64,000 bases of DNA, from positions 2,046,001-2,110,000 of the forward strand of contig CAJFCV020000001.1 in NCBI GenBank assembly GCA_904066235.2. Direction: 5' to 3'. The first letter of the stretch is position 1. Every line of letters starts with the position of its first letter. The notes under the pieces were generated by a model. It had not been told where the DNA came from and searched no databases. It worked only from the letters and a program-made list of their open reading frames with translations. This DNA is from Bursaphelenchus xylophilus. Its lineage: Eukaryota; Nematoda; Chromadorea; Rhabditida; Aphelenchoididae. The translations under genes were made by a program, and so were the position numbers. Positions 1 through 10,839 of this stretch are shown piece by piece.

Positions 1-1730
1 AAACGGCATGACCATGAAAATCGAGGTTTCGTATTTGCCATAATCTATCACCTCGGTTACGTAAAGGTCTCTGAAGACAGACAGAATTGGAAAAATAACA
101 AAACTTTCGGTGATATTTTATACGAAAAATTGCACTGTGCATTTTGGGTGACATTTTATACGAAAAATTGCACTGTGCATTTTGGGTGACATTTTATACG
201 AAAAATTGCACTGTGCATTTTGGGGGACATTTTATACGAAAAATTGCACTGTGTAAAATTTTATTTTTAGGTGACATTTTATACGAAAAATTACACTATG
301 CAAAATTTTTATTTTTGGGTGACATTTTATACGAAAAATTGCACTGTGCAAAATTTTATTTTTAGGTGACATTTTATACGAAAAAATTGGAAAAAATCAG
401 GCCTACCCATCGATGAACTGTTGAATCTGACGAATCAGCATGAATTCCTTTCGAGCGTTCCTCAATTTGATTGGATCCGTTGTTTTTAAGAACTTCACGG
501 CCACTTCACGGTTGCCCCAATCGCGAGTTTTATACTTATAAACCGCACCAAACCCGCCTTGGCCGAGTTTCTCGACGAAGACGTAGGCGTTGGATACACG
601 AATGACCCCAGGAACTTGAAGATCGAAATCCTCGTCGTAGAACACCTTTTTCCCCTTCAAATGCATCACTGGTACAAAGTCTAACGGGTTCTCACTTTGA
701 AGATTCTCATCAATATTTCTGAAATTAACACTAGGAAAAACGGATTTTGAGTAGTTTTAAAATGACTGCAGGCACCCATTAAACACATGACTAAAATGTT
801 TTTTGCTAATTCTCTCATTAACCTACTGTAATTTACAATTTAATGTTTTTACAGTAATCGACTATTACAACATAACTACTTTTCAGAACTGGCTGAAATA
901 GCAAATACTGACGTTTTCTAGCACGCCAGTCATTATGAATTCAGAATTTCGGAAGTCGGGTTACTGTAACACACCGCAATGCGGTTTCGGCCGAACAAAA
1001 TCGGTCATAAAATTTTTTTTTCTCAAATGCCGCAGCTGATTTTTATATATGTTAACCAGCGTAAAATTCTGCTCTAGAAACTTCCAAAAAAAGTGTAAAA
1101 AGTCATCATCACTTTTTCGTGGTGTAGTGGATTTTGGTCAAATTTAGTAATCCAGCGGGCGCGGGTTCGATCCCCGTGGAAGGAAAATTCGTAAAACTGC
1201 GCAAGACTTTAAAAAATTGGTTGATATAAATTGATTATGTCCAAAAGAAGTATAAAAAATTGTATTCAACTCCGTATTTGAAAGCATTTTTTGAAGACAA
1301 GGCCAATTTAGTCTAGGCAATGGCTACGATTTGTAATATTTAGGTTTTTTAGCCTTCTGAGTTCAATAGCTCTCTTTTTCAGTTCGCCAACTCACCCATC
1401 CGAATCCTGTTCATAGACTGTAGCCTTGTTTTTCGGGATGTTCGTCTTCTTCTTGGCTCGACTCGCAGTCAAATCCATTTTTTCCACCGCCTTTTTATCT
1501 CCAACTTTTTCAGCGTTGACCTTCGGCTTCTCCTCAATTTTCCCGCTGCTAGCTTTGGCTGGGACTGGTGCTTTGACTGGGCCTGGTGGTGGGACTGGCG
1601 CTGGCGCTTTGGCTGGGACTGGTGCTTTGGCTCGGCCTGGTGCTGGTACTGGAGCTTTGGCTACTGGTGTTGCCTTGGCTTGGACAACAACCTTCTTCTT
1701 GCAGCAACAGATACACCTTTCTCTGCATTT
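1..1730 (-). CDS. Protein kinase, N-terminal part (partial at left edge)
   Basis: Three minus-strand exons join in frame: 1396-1730, 407-718 and 1-70 (continuing off the left edge). The 407-718 exon carries a kinase N-lobe: glycine-rich loop GQGGFGAVY, the ATP-lysine motif VAVKFLK and a helix-C Glu in ARKEF. The left-edge exon continues with VTEVIDYGKYE and IFMVMPF, the usual strand 4/strand 5 and hinge region. The style (FGAVY, VIDYG) is that of the casein kinase 1/tau-tubulin kinase-like families expanded in nematodes, which phosphorylate Ser/Thr; that placement is inference. The first exon encodes a Cys cluster (CRERCICCCKKK) followed by Ala/Pro/Lys repeats such as APVPAKAP, an unusual leader. 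The catalytic loop lies outside the window. Donor GTGAG at 1391-1395 and phase agreement support the junction. The true start is not resolved; upstream exons may lie in the duplicated block. Confidence 0.75.
110..392. repeat. Tandem array of ~38-46 bp units in kinase intron
   Basis: Seven to eight units, each with the half-palindrome ACATTTTATACGAAAAA, most of them followed by TTGCACTGTGC. The array fills most of the 71-406 intron. It joins two motifs that occur separately elsewhere in the window: one arm of the GACATTTTATACGAT palindrome and the GCACTGTGC motif. Confidence 0.9.
1113..1187 (+). pseudogene. tRNA-like relic in kinase intron
   Basis: An A-box-like TGGTGTAGTGG and a perfect B box GGTTCGATCCCC are spaced as in a tRNA. 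The T arm folds (GCGGG with CCCGT) and the ends pair with several wobbles. The anticodon arm cannot be folded, so this is a decayed tRNA or tRNA-derived SINE fragment rather than a working gene. It lies antisense to the kinase, in the 719-1395 intron. Confidence 0.45.
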
Positions 1731-1789
1731 CTGGAAAATTTAAAAAAAAATAGTTAAAAAATATTTTAAAATTTCTTAAAAGAGAGTTT

Positions 1790-4165
1790 TTTACAAACTG
1801 AAGCTTCCCTCCAAGGGGCCCGGACATTGTTGCAACGACCATCACCAAATTTCTTGAAACTAGGCCAGTAGAAGGGCCTGGGCATGCTGATGAAAAGCGA
1901 AGAAGGGTTTCGCGAAATTTCATCCATTCCGGGATTAATGTAACATTTTGTATTTTATAAAGTGGCGTTGGTTGTGGGCCGGGTGATGGTTCTATGAGTC
2001 CAAAACTTTTTGTGCGACTGTTTTCGACCATGACCAACATTTTCCTAATTGAAATGTTTTTTGTATCTCTTCATCTTTTGGTAGTACCGTAACCCTCAAC
2101 ATACCATATCGATTACTGCCAAAATTTGGGAAAAGTGTAACCAGTTTTTAAGCTTGATTATAAAGGTTGGACACACTCTCCGTAAAATAAGACCAAAAAA
2201 TCCAAAATAAAAATATAAGTTTTTGAGATATACGCGTTCAAAGTTGCTATGTTCGGTTACTGTAAGACCAAAATGGAGATGATGAATTTTCAAACGGTAC
2301 CATTGATTGCCACGCCTCACCCATTAATAGACTAGCCTGAGAAAAATATTTTCAGATCAAAAAATAAATATTTGAGGCTTTATTTCAGGCTTTATACGAT
2401 GGTTACTGTAGTTTCTAACTTTTGTCAATTTCGCTAACCATTTTTTTCAAATGACGCATTTAGACCAGCTATCCCATTGAGAAATGTGTGTACAACGTAA
2501 AAATCAAAAAATCAAGGTTACAGTACTATCAATTCTTGAAATAAAGGGAGATTACGGTAGCCGTATCCGCTTTTTTCGTTGTTTGGCCGCGGCATTCTTT
2601 GGAGCTGCCAGTGTAACCAGATTTGAGACTGGAAATTTGTTCAGAATGGATAGAGGAGTATTTTAGCAAAAAATAGCGAAAATAAAAATATAAGTTTTTG
2701 AGAAAATCCGGGATTACGGTCATTTTAGGGGGTTTTTGGGCCGTTTGGCCGCGGCATTCTGTGGAGATGCTAGTGTAACCAAATTTGAGACAGGAAATAT
2801 GTTCAGGATATACAGTGGAGTATTTTAGCAAAAAATAGCGAAAATAAAAATATAAGTTTTTGAGAAAATCCGGGATTACGGTCATTTTAGGGGGTTTTTG
2901 GGCCGTTTGGCCGCGGCATTCTTTGGAGCTGCTAGTGTAACCAAATTTGAGACAGGAAATATGTTCAGAATATACAGTGGAGTATTTTAGCAAAAAATAG
3001 CGAAAATAAAAATATAAGTTTTTGAGAAAATCCGGGATTACGGTCATTTTAGGGGGTTTTTGGGCCGTTTGGCCGCGGCATTCTGTGGAGCTGCTAGTGT
3101 AACCAAATTTGCGACCGGAAATAAATTCCCGCTGCCTTGGGAAGTACCTATGCAAAAAATCCTGAAAATAAAAATATAAGTTTTGAGAAATTTCGAAATT
3201 ACGGTGATTTTAGGGGATTTCCTGTCCGAAATTACCGTAATCCGGGATTTTCTCAAAAACTTATATTTTTATTTTCGCTATTTTTTGCTAAAATACTCCT
3301 CTATCCATTCTGAACAAATTTCCAGTCTCAAATCTGGTTACACTGGCAGCTCCAAAGAATGCCGCGGCCAAACAACGAAAAAAGCGGATACGGCTACCGT
3401 AATCTCCCTTTATTTCAAGAATTGATAGTACTGTAACCTTGATTTTTTGATTTTTACGTTGTACACACATTTCTCAATGGGATAGCTGGTCTAAATGCGT
3501 CATTTGAAAAAAATGGTTAGCGAAATTGACAAAAGTTAGAAACTACAGTAACCATCGTATAAAGCCTGAAATAAAGCCTCAAATATTTATTTTTTGATCT
3601 GAAAATATTTTTCTCAGGCTAGTCTATTAATGGGTGAGGCGTGGCAATCAATGGTACCGTTTGAAAATTCATCATCTCCATTTTGGTCTTACAGTAACCG
3701 AACATAGCAACTTTGAACGCGTATATCTCAAAAACTTATATTTTTATTTTGGCTTTTTTGGTCTTATGTTACGGAGAGTGTGTCCAACCTTTATAATCAA
3801 GCTTAAAAACTGGTTACACTTTTCCCAAATTTTGGCAGTAATCGATATGGTATGTTGAGGGTTACGGTACTACCAAAAGATGAAGAGATACAAAAAACAT
3901 TTCAATTAGGAAAATGTTGGCCATGGTCGAAAACATACAGTTGGTAAGTTTCATCCGCAACGCTCCATCCCTCAGCCCATCACAATAGAAACTTTACAAA
4001 ACACAAAATGTTACAGTAATCCTCAAATACAGCAAATTCCGCAAAAACGTTTGACACTTTCGATGTACGCCCTGTGGGTCTTCTATGAGCCAAATTTGAA
4101 GAAATTCGGTGATGGTCACCGCAACAATGTCCGGGCCATGCTTCACTTTGTAAAAAAATCCGTTT
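1790..4165. repeat. Large inverted duplication
   Basis: The block 2026-2690 is repeated almost exactly in reverse at about 3255-3930; both copies read as the same 74-aa and 60-aa frames on opposite strands. Outside these arms, 1790-2026 and 3915-4165 are also related in reverse but more diverged, so the outer parts have changed faster or are older. In the outer parts both copies keep one open frame sharing KKFGDG and NNVRA, which could be an exon relic of unknown identity. The arms flank a tandem array. No terminal repeat or target duplication was found, so it may be a segmental inversion rather than a transposon. Confidence 0.85.
2586..3130. repeat. Tandem ~162-bp repeat between the inverted arms
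   Basis: The string GGCCGCGGCATTCT recurs near 2586, 2746, 2908 and 3071, spaced 160-163 bp. Each unit contains AGCGAAAATAAAAATATAAG. A 208-aa minus-strand frame runs through the units only because the period is close to a multiple of three. Confidence 0.9.
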
Positions 4166-4238
4166 TAAATCAAAAAACACGCAAAAAAATCTAAAAATTT
4201 TTAAACAATTCAAAAAATCAAAAAAAATGACTGAATAC

Positions 4239-4668
4239 GGAAAGGTCCGCTGCAGAAAGGTCCGCTAAAAAAAGGAAAGAGGAGGGCGGGGAGGAGGGGA
4301 TGTTTTCGATGGCGCTGATTTCGAAAATCATATAAATTTTTCCTGAATTTTACAATTTTGCTTAAGCAGTAGTGTCATTTTCGCTGTAAAGACGAAAAAA
4401 GCGTCATAAGTTTTCGTACAATATCATACAAGTTTGACCAAGTTTGTACTAATCAAAACATTTATTTTAAAGAATTGAGGAAGATAGGCAAAAATTCAGA
4501 CGAAATGGATTCAATTTTCAAAATCAGCACCACCGAAAACCCCTAAATTCATTACTCAAAAAAAATTTTTTTAAATTACTAATTAACACTACTGCTTAAG
4601 CAAAATTGTATCGAAAACCTCCCCCCCCTCCCCGCCGTCCTCTTTCCTTTTTTTAGCGGACCTTTCCG
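4239..4668. mobile_element. Foldback (TIR) element, short version
   Basis: Ends are inverted copies of GGAAAGGTCCGCTAAAAAAA followed by a GGAGGG-rich run and TTTTCGA. A further inner inverted pair (CTTAAGCAGTAGTGT) surrounds a small loop. The same termini bound the larger relative at 58959-60115. No coding capacity. Confidence 0.85.
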
Positions 4669-4687
4669 TCCTTCGTGAAAAAAATAA

Positions 4688-4925
4688 CCGCACAATGCAA
4701 AAACTTCCAAAAAATCCTCAGTGCAAAAATTATTTTTTCCGCACAGTGCAGAATTCAAAAATTTTTAAAATTCAAAAAAATTAAAAATATCACCGCACAG
4801 TGCAAAAGACAATGCAAAAAAATTAAGAAAAAATTATTTCCGCACAGTGCGAAAAACCCAGAAGAAGGTAAAAAAATCGAAAAGTCACTGCACAACAATT
4901 ATTTTTTTCGCACAATGCAGAATTA
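4688..4925. repeat. Cluster of GCACAGTGC-type motifs
   Basis: CGCACAATGC, CGCACAGTGC and close variants recur every 30-50 bp in AT-rich DNA just beyond the last exon of the membrane-protein gene. No reading frame of note. Confidence 0.8.
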
Positions 4926-7900
4926 AAAAAAAAAAATCAAAAATTGATTTTTCACACATAATTCAAACCCCACAAAACCCACCACACAAACCACAATCCC
5001 GACAATTGCCAACCCGCCCAAAATTGAGGCCGCGACACTTCCAAGCCCAAACGTAGCAATTTCGAGGTCACTCATAGGAGGAGGTGTAGGCGTCGGAGTG
5101 CTGGAAAACAAGCTAAAAGTTTGAGTGAAAAACTCACGTCGTGGGCGGCTCGACATATGAGAAGCGGATGTACGTGCTGTCGATGATGGGTTCGAAGATC
5201 TCTCTGGGCATTTGACAGTCGTTCGTAATGGTGAGATATCGCTGGAAAAAGGGTGATATAAATTCGCGATTACATAAGAAATTTCAAGACAAAAAGTGGG
5301 CAAGACTCCCATTCCCATCAAAATTGCTGGGGAAGTACCCCAAGTGCGACGATCAGATTTTTCTCGAATTTTGCACACACGCAGGCATAGACTAGATATT
5401 AATTCCTGAAAGTTTTAGCTCGCGCTTTGCAGGCCCAGCAGAGATATGCGGCGTCGCGACACTTGCGGGCAACCACTTTGCGGGCAACTGCCTGGCACTG
5501 ATAAGGCCACAAATCTACTAAATTCATCCACTGCTTTCAAAGTTATGGGAATTTGTTTTCAAAAAGTGGTAAAAAATGCTTGGATAAGCTTTTGGTAACT
5601 ATCTATCAGTATGGCATTAAGATCCTGACTCCTCGCAGCATCTAAAAAGACCAAAGCCTAGGAGTTTTTGACTATACCCGGAAATTTATGGTCGCATTCG
5701 TAACCCTGTTCCAAACTTTTGTCCCACCTATTTTTACGAATTTTGTGTTTTGCTCATATGAGCTTTCTGATTTCTACGGCTATGCATCTATTCCAGGTTT
5801 TAATACATTCCGATTCTAATAGAAAAGAAATCAAACTCCGATCTCAAGCCGCAAAGAAAATCTGGCCTGTTCCAAACTTTAGTCCCGGGGTATATTCAAG
5901 CCACTTATACGTCCGGAAACTTAATCCGCGACATCTAGCTGCCAAGTTCATCGTTTGAATTAACTGCTTTAAGCAAATGTTGGCTGATTTCAATACTAGT
6001 CGTTCCAGAAAGTGCGTGCACTTTTCTCCGCCTTTTTTGCACCGCACAGTGCAAGTTTTCGGGTTCCCCGCGCGACGCGATCCTTTTCGAAACATTTTGC
6101 ACCGTGCAATTTCATTTCGTGCGCCCAAAATTTGCGCCCACTCCGTTGAGAAAAGCTTGTGTCGCAGCGATATTGGATTTGCACGGTGCAAAAGGTCAAA
6201 TGCACCCCGCAAAAGGGGAATTTTGTGCACAGTGCGGCCCACGACAAAAAGTGCACGCACTTTCTGGAACGACTAGTATCATGCCCGCAGAATCTCCGTG
6301 GTTTTTCAAGCTGCCCGCAAAGTGGTTGCCCGCAAGTGTGGACCCGCCGAGATATGCAACGATCTTTGAGCGGAGAGAGTCTCGCTAAACGTGGAGAGCG
6401 ATGAGAAAGAAACACAATTCTTGGCCAAAACTTTACCAGTTTCGTGCGAAAAAATTGATTTTTTTATTAAAACGTTACCCTCTATGGTAGAAATCGCCGA
6501 ATCCACCCCCAAACTTACAAGGTGATAGTATTGGCCCAACTTCAACGGCTGCGAAATGATTCGATCGAACATCTCGCAATCCCGTGGGTCCCAGGGAGTC
6601 CAAAAGTCCAAAATCTTCACTTTCATGCATCTTCCGTTCTTCTTAAAAATAAATATTCCCTCCTCATCATTGACCCCGAATCGTTCGGAGCAATCGATAT
6701 TGGGCTGCTTTCTTTCTGCGGCTATTCTAAATGTTCCATTCGACGCCTTAAATGCTACACATTTCAGTTGACGATTGTCGTTGATCACGTACACCGCGTC
6801 TCCGAACAGATATGGGCAGATATAGTTTAGAGAATAAACGACTTTCAATTCCTTTTCGTCTCCAAGAACGGGCTGTTGATAAAAATACCTGATAAAATTT
6901 GGAGCTGCAACCAGAGGCTTTAAGCTTACTGAGGATCTGTCTCGTAGGTTTCTTGGGTCACTTGACCTCCAACAAATGTCTTGCCGTCCCGAGTGGTCAT
7001 TTGCAATCGGATTTCCCTAATTGGAGGACCATCGTACTTGATGACGTCTCTGAAAATACAGGGTGTTTCAAGAAATTTGGAACAAATGATTTGCTTATAT
7101 CTTTGTGTTCTTTGCAGCTATCAACGAATTTCTTTTTGCTTCTAAAAATTGACAGCGTGCGTTTTTAGAATCTCTAAAAAAAATTTTTTTCGTCGGCGGA
7201 GGGCTCATTTCTCGGCGGAGAAAATTAGGGCCTTTTTTAAAAATCACAGCGTATTACGTGGCGGAAACGCCGTCGCAACGGCTGAAATCAAGTTTACGTT
7301 ACACCTCCGTCGATTTTACGGTATGCATTTTTTGTTTTCGATTTTACGCGCACCGCGGAGGCGCGGCTGAGACTTCAGATTTCGGCGGACGTTGTTTTGG
7401 GCCTTCGGCTGTTGCAATTCATGTTGGAAAAGAGGTTGGGGTGATTCTTTGTTGTCATCCGATGCACAGATGGCAAAAATTTCGTGCTTTTTTCCCCGGC
7501 GGAGGATTCGGCGGAGGCTTTATCAAAGGGTCAAAGCAGTTTTACGAGTCCGGGAAAAATCTCAGCTACAAGAATCCATCAGAGCAGCATTGTCTTTCAA
7601 AGATTTTTGATTTTTTTGTTCCGGCGGACAAATCGGCGGAGTTTTGTTTTTACCCTTTGATAAAGCCTCCGCCGACTCCTCCGCCGGGGATAAAAAGCAC
7701 GAAATTTTTACCATCTGTGCATCGGATGACAACAAAAAATCACCCCAACCTCTTTTCCAACATGAATTGCAAAAGCCAAAGGCCCAAAACAACGTCCACC
7801 GAAATCTGAGGTCTCCGCCGCGCATCCGCGAAAGTGCGTAAAATCGAAAACGCAAAAAAGCATACCGTAAAATCGATGGAGGTATTACGTAAACTTGATT

Positions 7901-10170
7901 TCAGCCGTTGCAACGGCGTTTCCGCCACGTAATACGCTGTGATTTTTAAAAAGGCCCTAATTTTCTCCGCCGAGAAATGGGCCCTCCGCCGACGAAAAAA
8001 ATTTTTTTAGAGATTCTAAAAACGCACGCTGTCAATTTTTAGAAGCAAAAAGAAATTCGTTGATAGCTGCAAAGAACACAAAGATATAAGCAAATCATTT
8101 GTTCCAAATTTCTTGAAACACCCTGTATAACTACAGGGTGGGCCAAAAAAAATGGACATTTATTTTTCTTCGATTTTTCCTGCCATGAAACAGTTTGTGA
8201 AAAAAGGTATATATGGCATGAAAGTACTGTGTTAAGGGAACATATTTACTGTAGATGTTTTGTTCTATCTGCAAAAGTTTCCAACATACGGTTGCAGGAA
8301 AGTCACCAGGTCAGCGCGCCAATTCCCGCAGCAAAATTTTAAAAGTTCTTGCTCCTAAACTTTTTAGAGCGGCCGTAAAGACATACCAAGCGGTCTAAGC
8401 AGATCTAGGAGACTTGTCCCCTTAGGCTTTAAAAGGATTTAACCCAAGCTTTTCGGAAAATGAAGAACCAGTGACCAGAAGTTAGACACTCGGCCAGGGA
8501 AAATCGACCTTCATTTGGGCGCTTTCGGAAAAACAATGCTCTACCAAACGTGGTGAACCTTTTGACACTGGTTACCCTCATACGGTGTTTACTACTCTAT
8601 GATGAATATACTAAACGCATTTTTGACAATAGTACAACTCAATGAGCAAGATGGCAAGCAAAAATCGATTTTTTTGACTTTTTGATGGGTCATCGCAATA
8701 AAACTTGGATTCTGAAGGTCAGCTGATTCCTCATTTTACGAAACTGACTTAAAATGGAAGAAAGGGGTCGTATAACCCTGATGTATAAGTATCCCGTCAT
8801 AGTTATGCGGACCGTTCAAGAACGCCAACAAAAAAGGAAAAATTTTCTGGCCAAAAATATCAGCGTCTCTGGGTATTGCCGGCTAAACTTTTTTAAGTGT
8901 TGCGCACGGCTAGTGCAAGCTATTACCAAATCAACTGCTGGCTCATGTAAAGCAATGTCAGGTGTCTTATAGAGACCACTTTTTGCTATTAATAGCATGA
9001 AACAGGCTCACCTGCGAGTCTTCAATGTCAATAATCTCAAAAATTTAGAATTATCTAGATGGACCTCTTGTGGATCACGTTGCGAACTGGGGGAGTGCTA
9101 TTAATCGAACATTATCAACTTTTTTGCTTCTCTGGGTTCCCCTTGGTATGTCCATAAACAGTCAACCCCCAGGTTTCGGCTAATTGTAGAAATTTAGGTC
9201 GGTAAAGATCTTTGGACCCACAAAATTTTTGGAAAACGTGGTCAGAATATGGGCTGGCCTAAAATTTTGGCTCGTATCAGCGATTCATAAAAAGTATATA
9301 AAAATTTAAATAGTTGTGATAAAGCAGGATAGTTGACAATTATAAAACTATTTTTCTTTCTATTGATAACGGTATTCGTGCCGGGATACACCAACTTTTA
9401 ATCTTGTCCATTTTTTTTGGCCCACCCTGTATTATATTTATTGGGTTACTGCCCTTTCGGGGTGGGCCCTTCCGGGGTCGCAAATTGAGGGAGCCGGGAA
9501 CCCCAGTATTTGCCTGACCCCGAAATCGCCCACCCACGTCAATCCAGCGCATTTCCTGAACCGTTTCGAAACTTCGTATCGTTTTCATTGGTTTAAAAGA
9601 GAGACGAAATGTCGCGATATTATCGGCACTTTTTCTCGCCCGAAATAATTGTTTTTTCTCGAAAAGGAAGAAGAAAGATAAGAAAATGCGTTTTATCGGA
9701 TAGTGACATTTCGTTTTGAACGAATCACCAGAAAGGGGCGGGAAATTTTTTCTTCTATTTTGGATTGACGTGCCACCCCGAAAGGGCCTGTTTCCTTAGA
9801 AACCAAAGCTAATTTTTATATACTCTGAATCAGAAAATTTTTGCGAATTTTGTGATATATGTCTCGACCTGTAACCCCATACCCATAGAAGTACCTTTCT
9901 TGTATAAAAAAGCCCGAGTGTCGCGCTTGGGTACTTCCTTTGTCACTCAAAAAATCCCAAAAAAGTCTAATCCCAAAAGCATCTAAACCTCGAAAGACAA
10001 ACGTTGACTTACTCTCGGAAACCGGTCGCATTGTCTGTCGTGGAATACTTTAATATCTGTCCATCGTACAGTTTGAACGACGTAACCTCAACATGATTCA
10101 TGTCGCCATTAAACCGCACATTGCAAGCTTGCAAAGTTTGGAGGATCGTCGCGACCTTGTTTAGATCCAT
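4923..10170 (-). CDS. Uncharacterised single-pass membrane protein
   Basis: Five exons join in frame: 10013-10170, 6930-7049, 6519-6888, 5138-5241 and 4923-5100 (930 nt, 309 aa). Every junction has GTAAG or GTGAG donors and TTTTCAG-like acceptors, and phases agree. I do not recognise the family. The body has about seven cysteines spread over residues 15-220 (for example NYICPY, IDCSER, GRCMK, RDCEM, NDCQM) and looks like an extracellular fold. It is followed by a Pro/Thr stalk (PPTTTPTPTPPP) and a C-terminal hydrophobic helix (ASILGGLAIVGIVVCVVGF). The tail is short and hydrophobic. No signal peptide is visible from the Met used, so an upstream exon could be missing; the frame closes at a stop just 5' of this exon. 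The 2.96-kb first intron holds three transposon-like units and a full R1 element lies just upstream. Confidence 0.75.
5456..6344. mobile_element. Foldback element inserted in R1
   Basis: Inverted ends ACACTTGCGGGCAACCACTT at 5466-5495 and the reverse at 6310-6342 bound about 0.88 kb. It interrupts an R1 copy and itself contains the 5996-6276 element. The interior 5500-5990 has no supported gene. Confidence 0.7.
5996..6276. mobile_element. 281-bp TIR element with TA flanks
   Basis: Perfect inverted ends of about 26 bp beginning CTAGTCGTTCCAGAAAGTGC, flanked on both sides by TA, as for Tc1/mariner-type insertion. The interior is rich in GCACAGTGC and GCACGGTGC motifs. Relatives with CTAGTCCGTTCG ends occur at 18677 and 53419-53602. 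Confidence 0.85.
7057..8127. mobile_element. 1.07-kb near-perfect palindrome with TA flanks
   Basis: Two arms of roughly 0.5 kb are almost exact reverse complements around about 7592. The ends read CAGGGTGTTTCAAGAAAT and its reverse, flanked by TA. The CAGGG terminus and TA target match Tc1/mariner-type ends, so this is probably a non-autonomous foldback derivative. It starts 5 bp from the acceptor of the 6930-7049 exon. Reading frames inside are mirror images and not genes. Confidence 0.85.
8134..9429. mobile_element. Tc1/mariner-like element, no intact transposase
   Basis: Inverted ends of about 26 bp, CAGGGTGGGCCAAAAAAAAT and reverse, with TA on both sides (8132-8133, 9430-9431). The terminus resembles Tc1 (CAGTGCTGGCCAAAAA). 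At 1296 bp it is close to a compact Tc1 element, but frames are broken by many stops and I could not recognise transposase motifs. It lies 4 bp from the preceding palindrome. Confidence 0.8.
9451..9787. mobile_element. 337-bp TIR element
   Basis: Ends GCCCTTTCGGGGTGG and CCACCCCGAAAGGGC are exact reverse complements. It has no coding capacity and sits in the first intron of the membrane-protein gene, 20 bp from the Tc1-like element. Confidence 0.7.
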
Positions 10171-10325
10171 GCATACGGACGGGGGTTCGACCGCTCGGCG
10201 TGCGGAAAGATGTAAAAAGTGGTTTGACACGCATTTTCACATCAAATTTCAAAAAAAAATAAATAGTGCGAAGAGTTGATTTTTGGAGACCTGATTTTTG
10301 ATTTTTTTTTATTTTTTTTTGTTCA

Positions 10326-10765
10326 GGGAAAGTATCCCAAGTGCGACCCTCAGATTTTTATGAAGCTTGGCGCAAATTTAGAATAATTTTTTCTTCGATA
10401 TATGCGAGAATCCTAGTTAGCGCTTGGCGGAAACAACCGAGATTTTTAGATCGAAAGTTGGCGGAAATTTGACACTTTTTGCCGAATTTCGGCACGAAAA
10501 GTTGCACACCTATTTCTACCATAGAGGGTAATGTTTCCACAAAAAATCAATTTTTTCCGCACGAAACTAGCAAAGTTATGGGCGAAAAGTGTTATTCTCT
10601 CTGACCGCTCTCCGCGTTTAGCGTACTCTCTCGGCGGCAAAGATCGTGTAATATCTCGGTGGAGCCTGCAATGCGCGAGCTAAAGCTTTCAGGAATTAGG
10701 GCTTGGTTCATGACTGACATGTGTACAAAAGTTAAAGAAAACCTGAGCACTTGGGGTACTCAAGT
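10326..10765. mobile_element. R1 element, full-length copy
   Basis: Bounded by CCCAAGTGCGACCCTCAG and an inverted AGCACTTGGGGTACT. It contains ACCGCTCTCCGC and CGCGAGCTAAAGCTTTCAG. R1 is the most widespread family here; the copy lies upstream of the membrane-protein gene. Confidence 0.75.
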
Positions 10766-10839
10766 TCTGAGTTGATTTTTGGAGACTTGATTTTTGATTT
10801 TTTTTTTCTATTTTTTTATTCAAGCCAAAATGTTTAAAA

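Larger units (their letters stand above)
5326..6515. mobile_element. R1 element, split copy in membrane-protein intron
   Basis: R1 is a ~430-bp repeat with inverted ends near AAGTGCGACGCTCAG and internal hallmarks GCTCGCGCTTTGCA and GACCGCTCTCCG. Here its left part (5326-5455) and right part (6345-6515) are separated by a foldback element. The right part runs up to the splice donor of the 6519-6888 exon. Confidence 0.7.

Noticed and set aside
2529..3155. 208-aa minus-strand frame with repeated segments
   Set aside because: It is the ~162-bp tandem array between the inverted arms; parts are mirrored on the other strand at 3183-3425.
6306..6848. Full 180-aa minus-strand frame as a single exon
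   Set aside because: Only the part upstream of the GTAAG donor at 6514-6518 is coding; the rest reads into an R1 copy.
7258..7928. Frames of up to 183 aa inside the 1.07-kb palindrome
   Set aside because: They mirror each other across the palindrome axis and match no transposase.
8134..9429. Intact transposase
   Set aside because: All six frames contain many stops; a 72-aa frame at 8754 shows no recognisable transposase motif.
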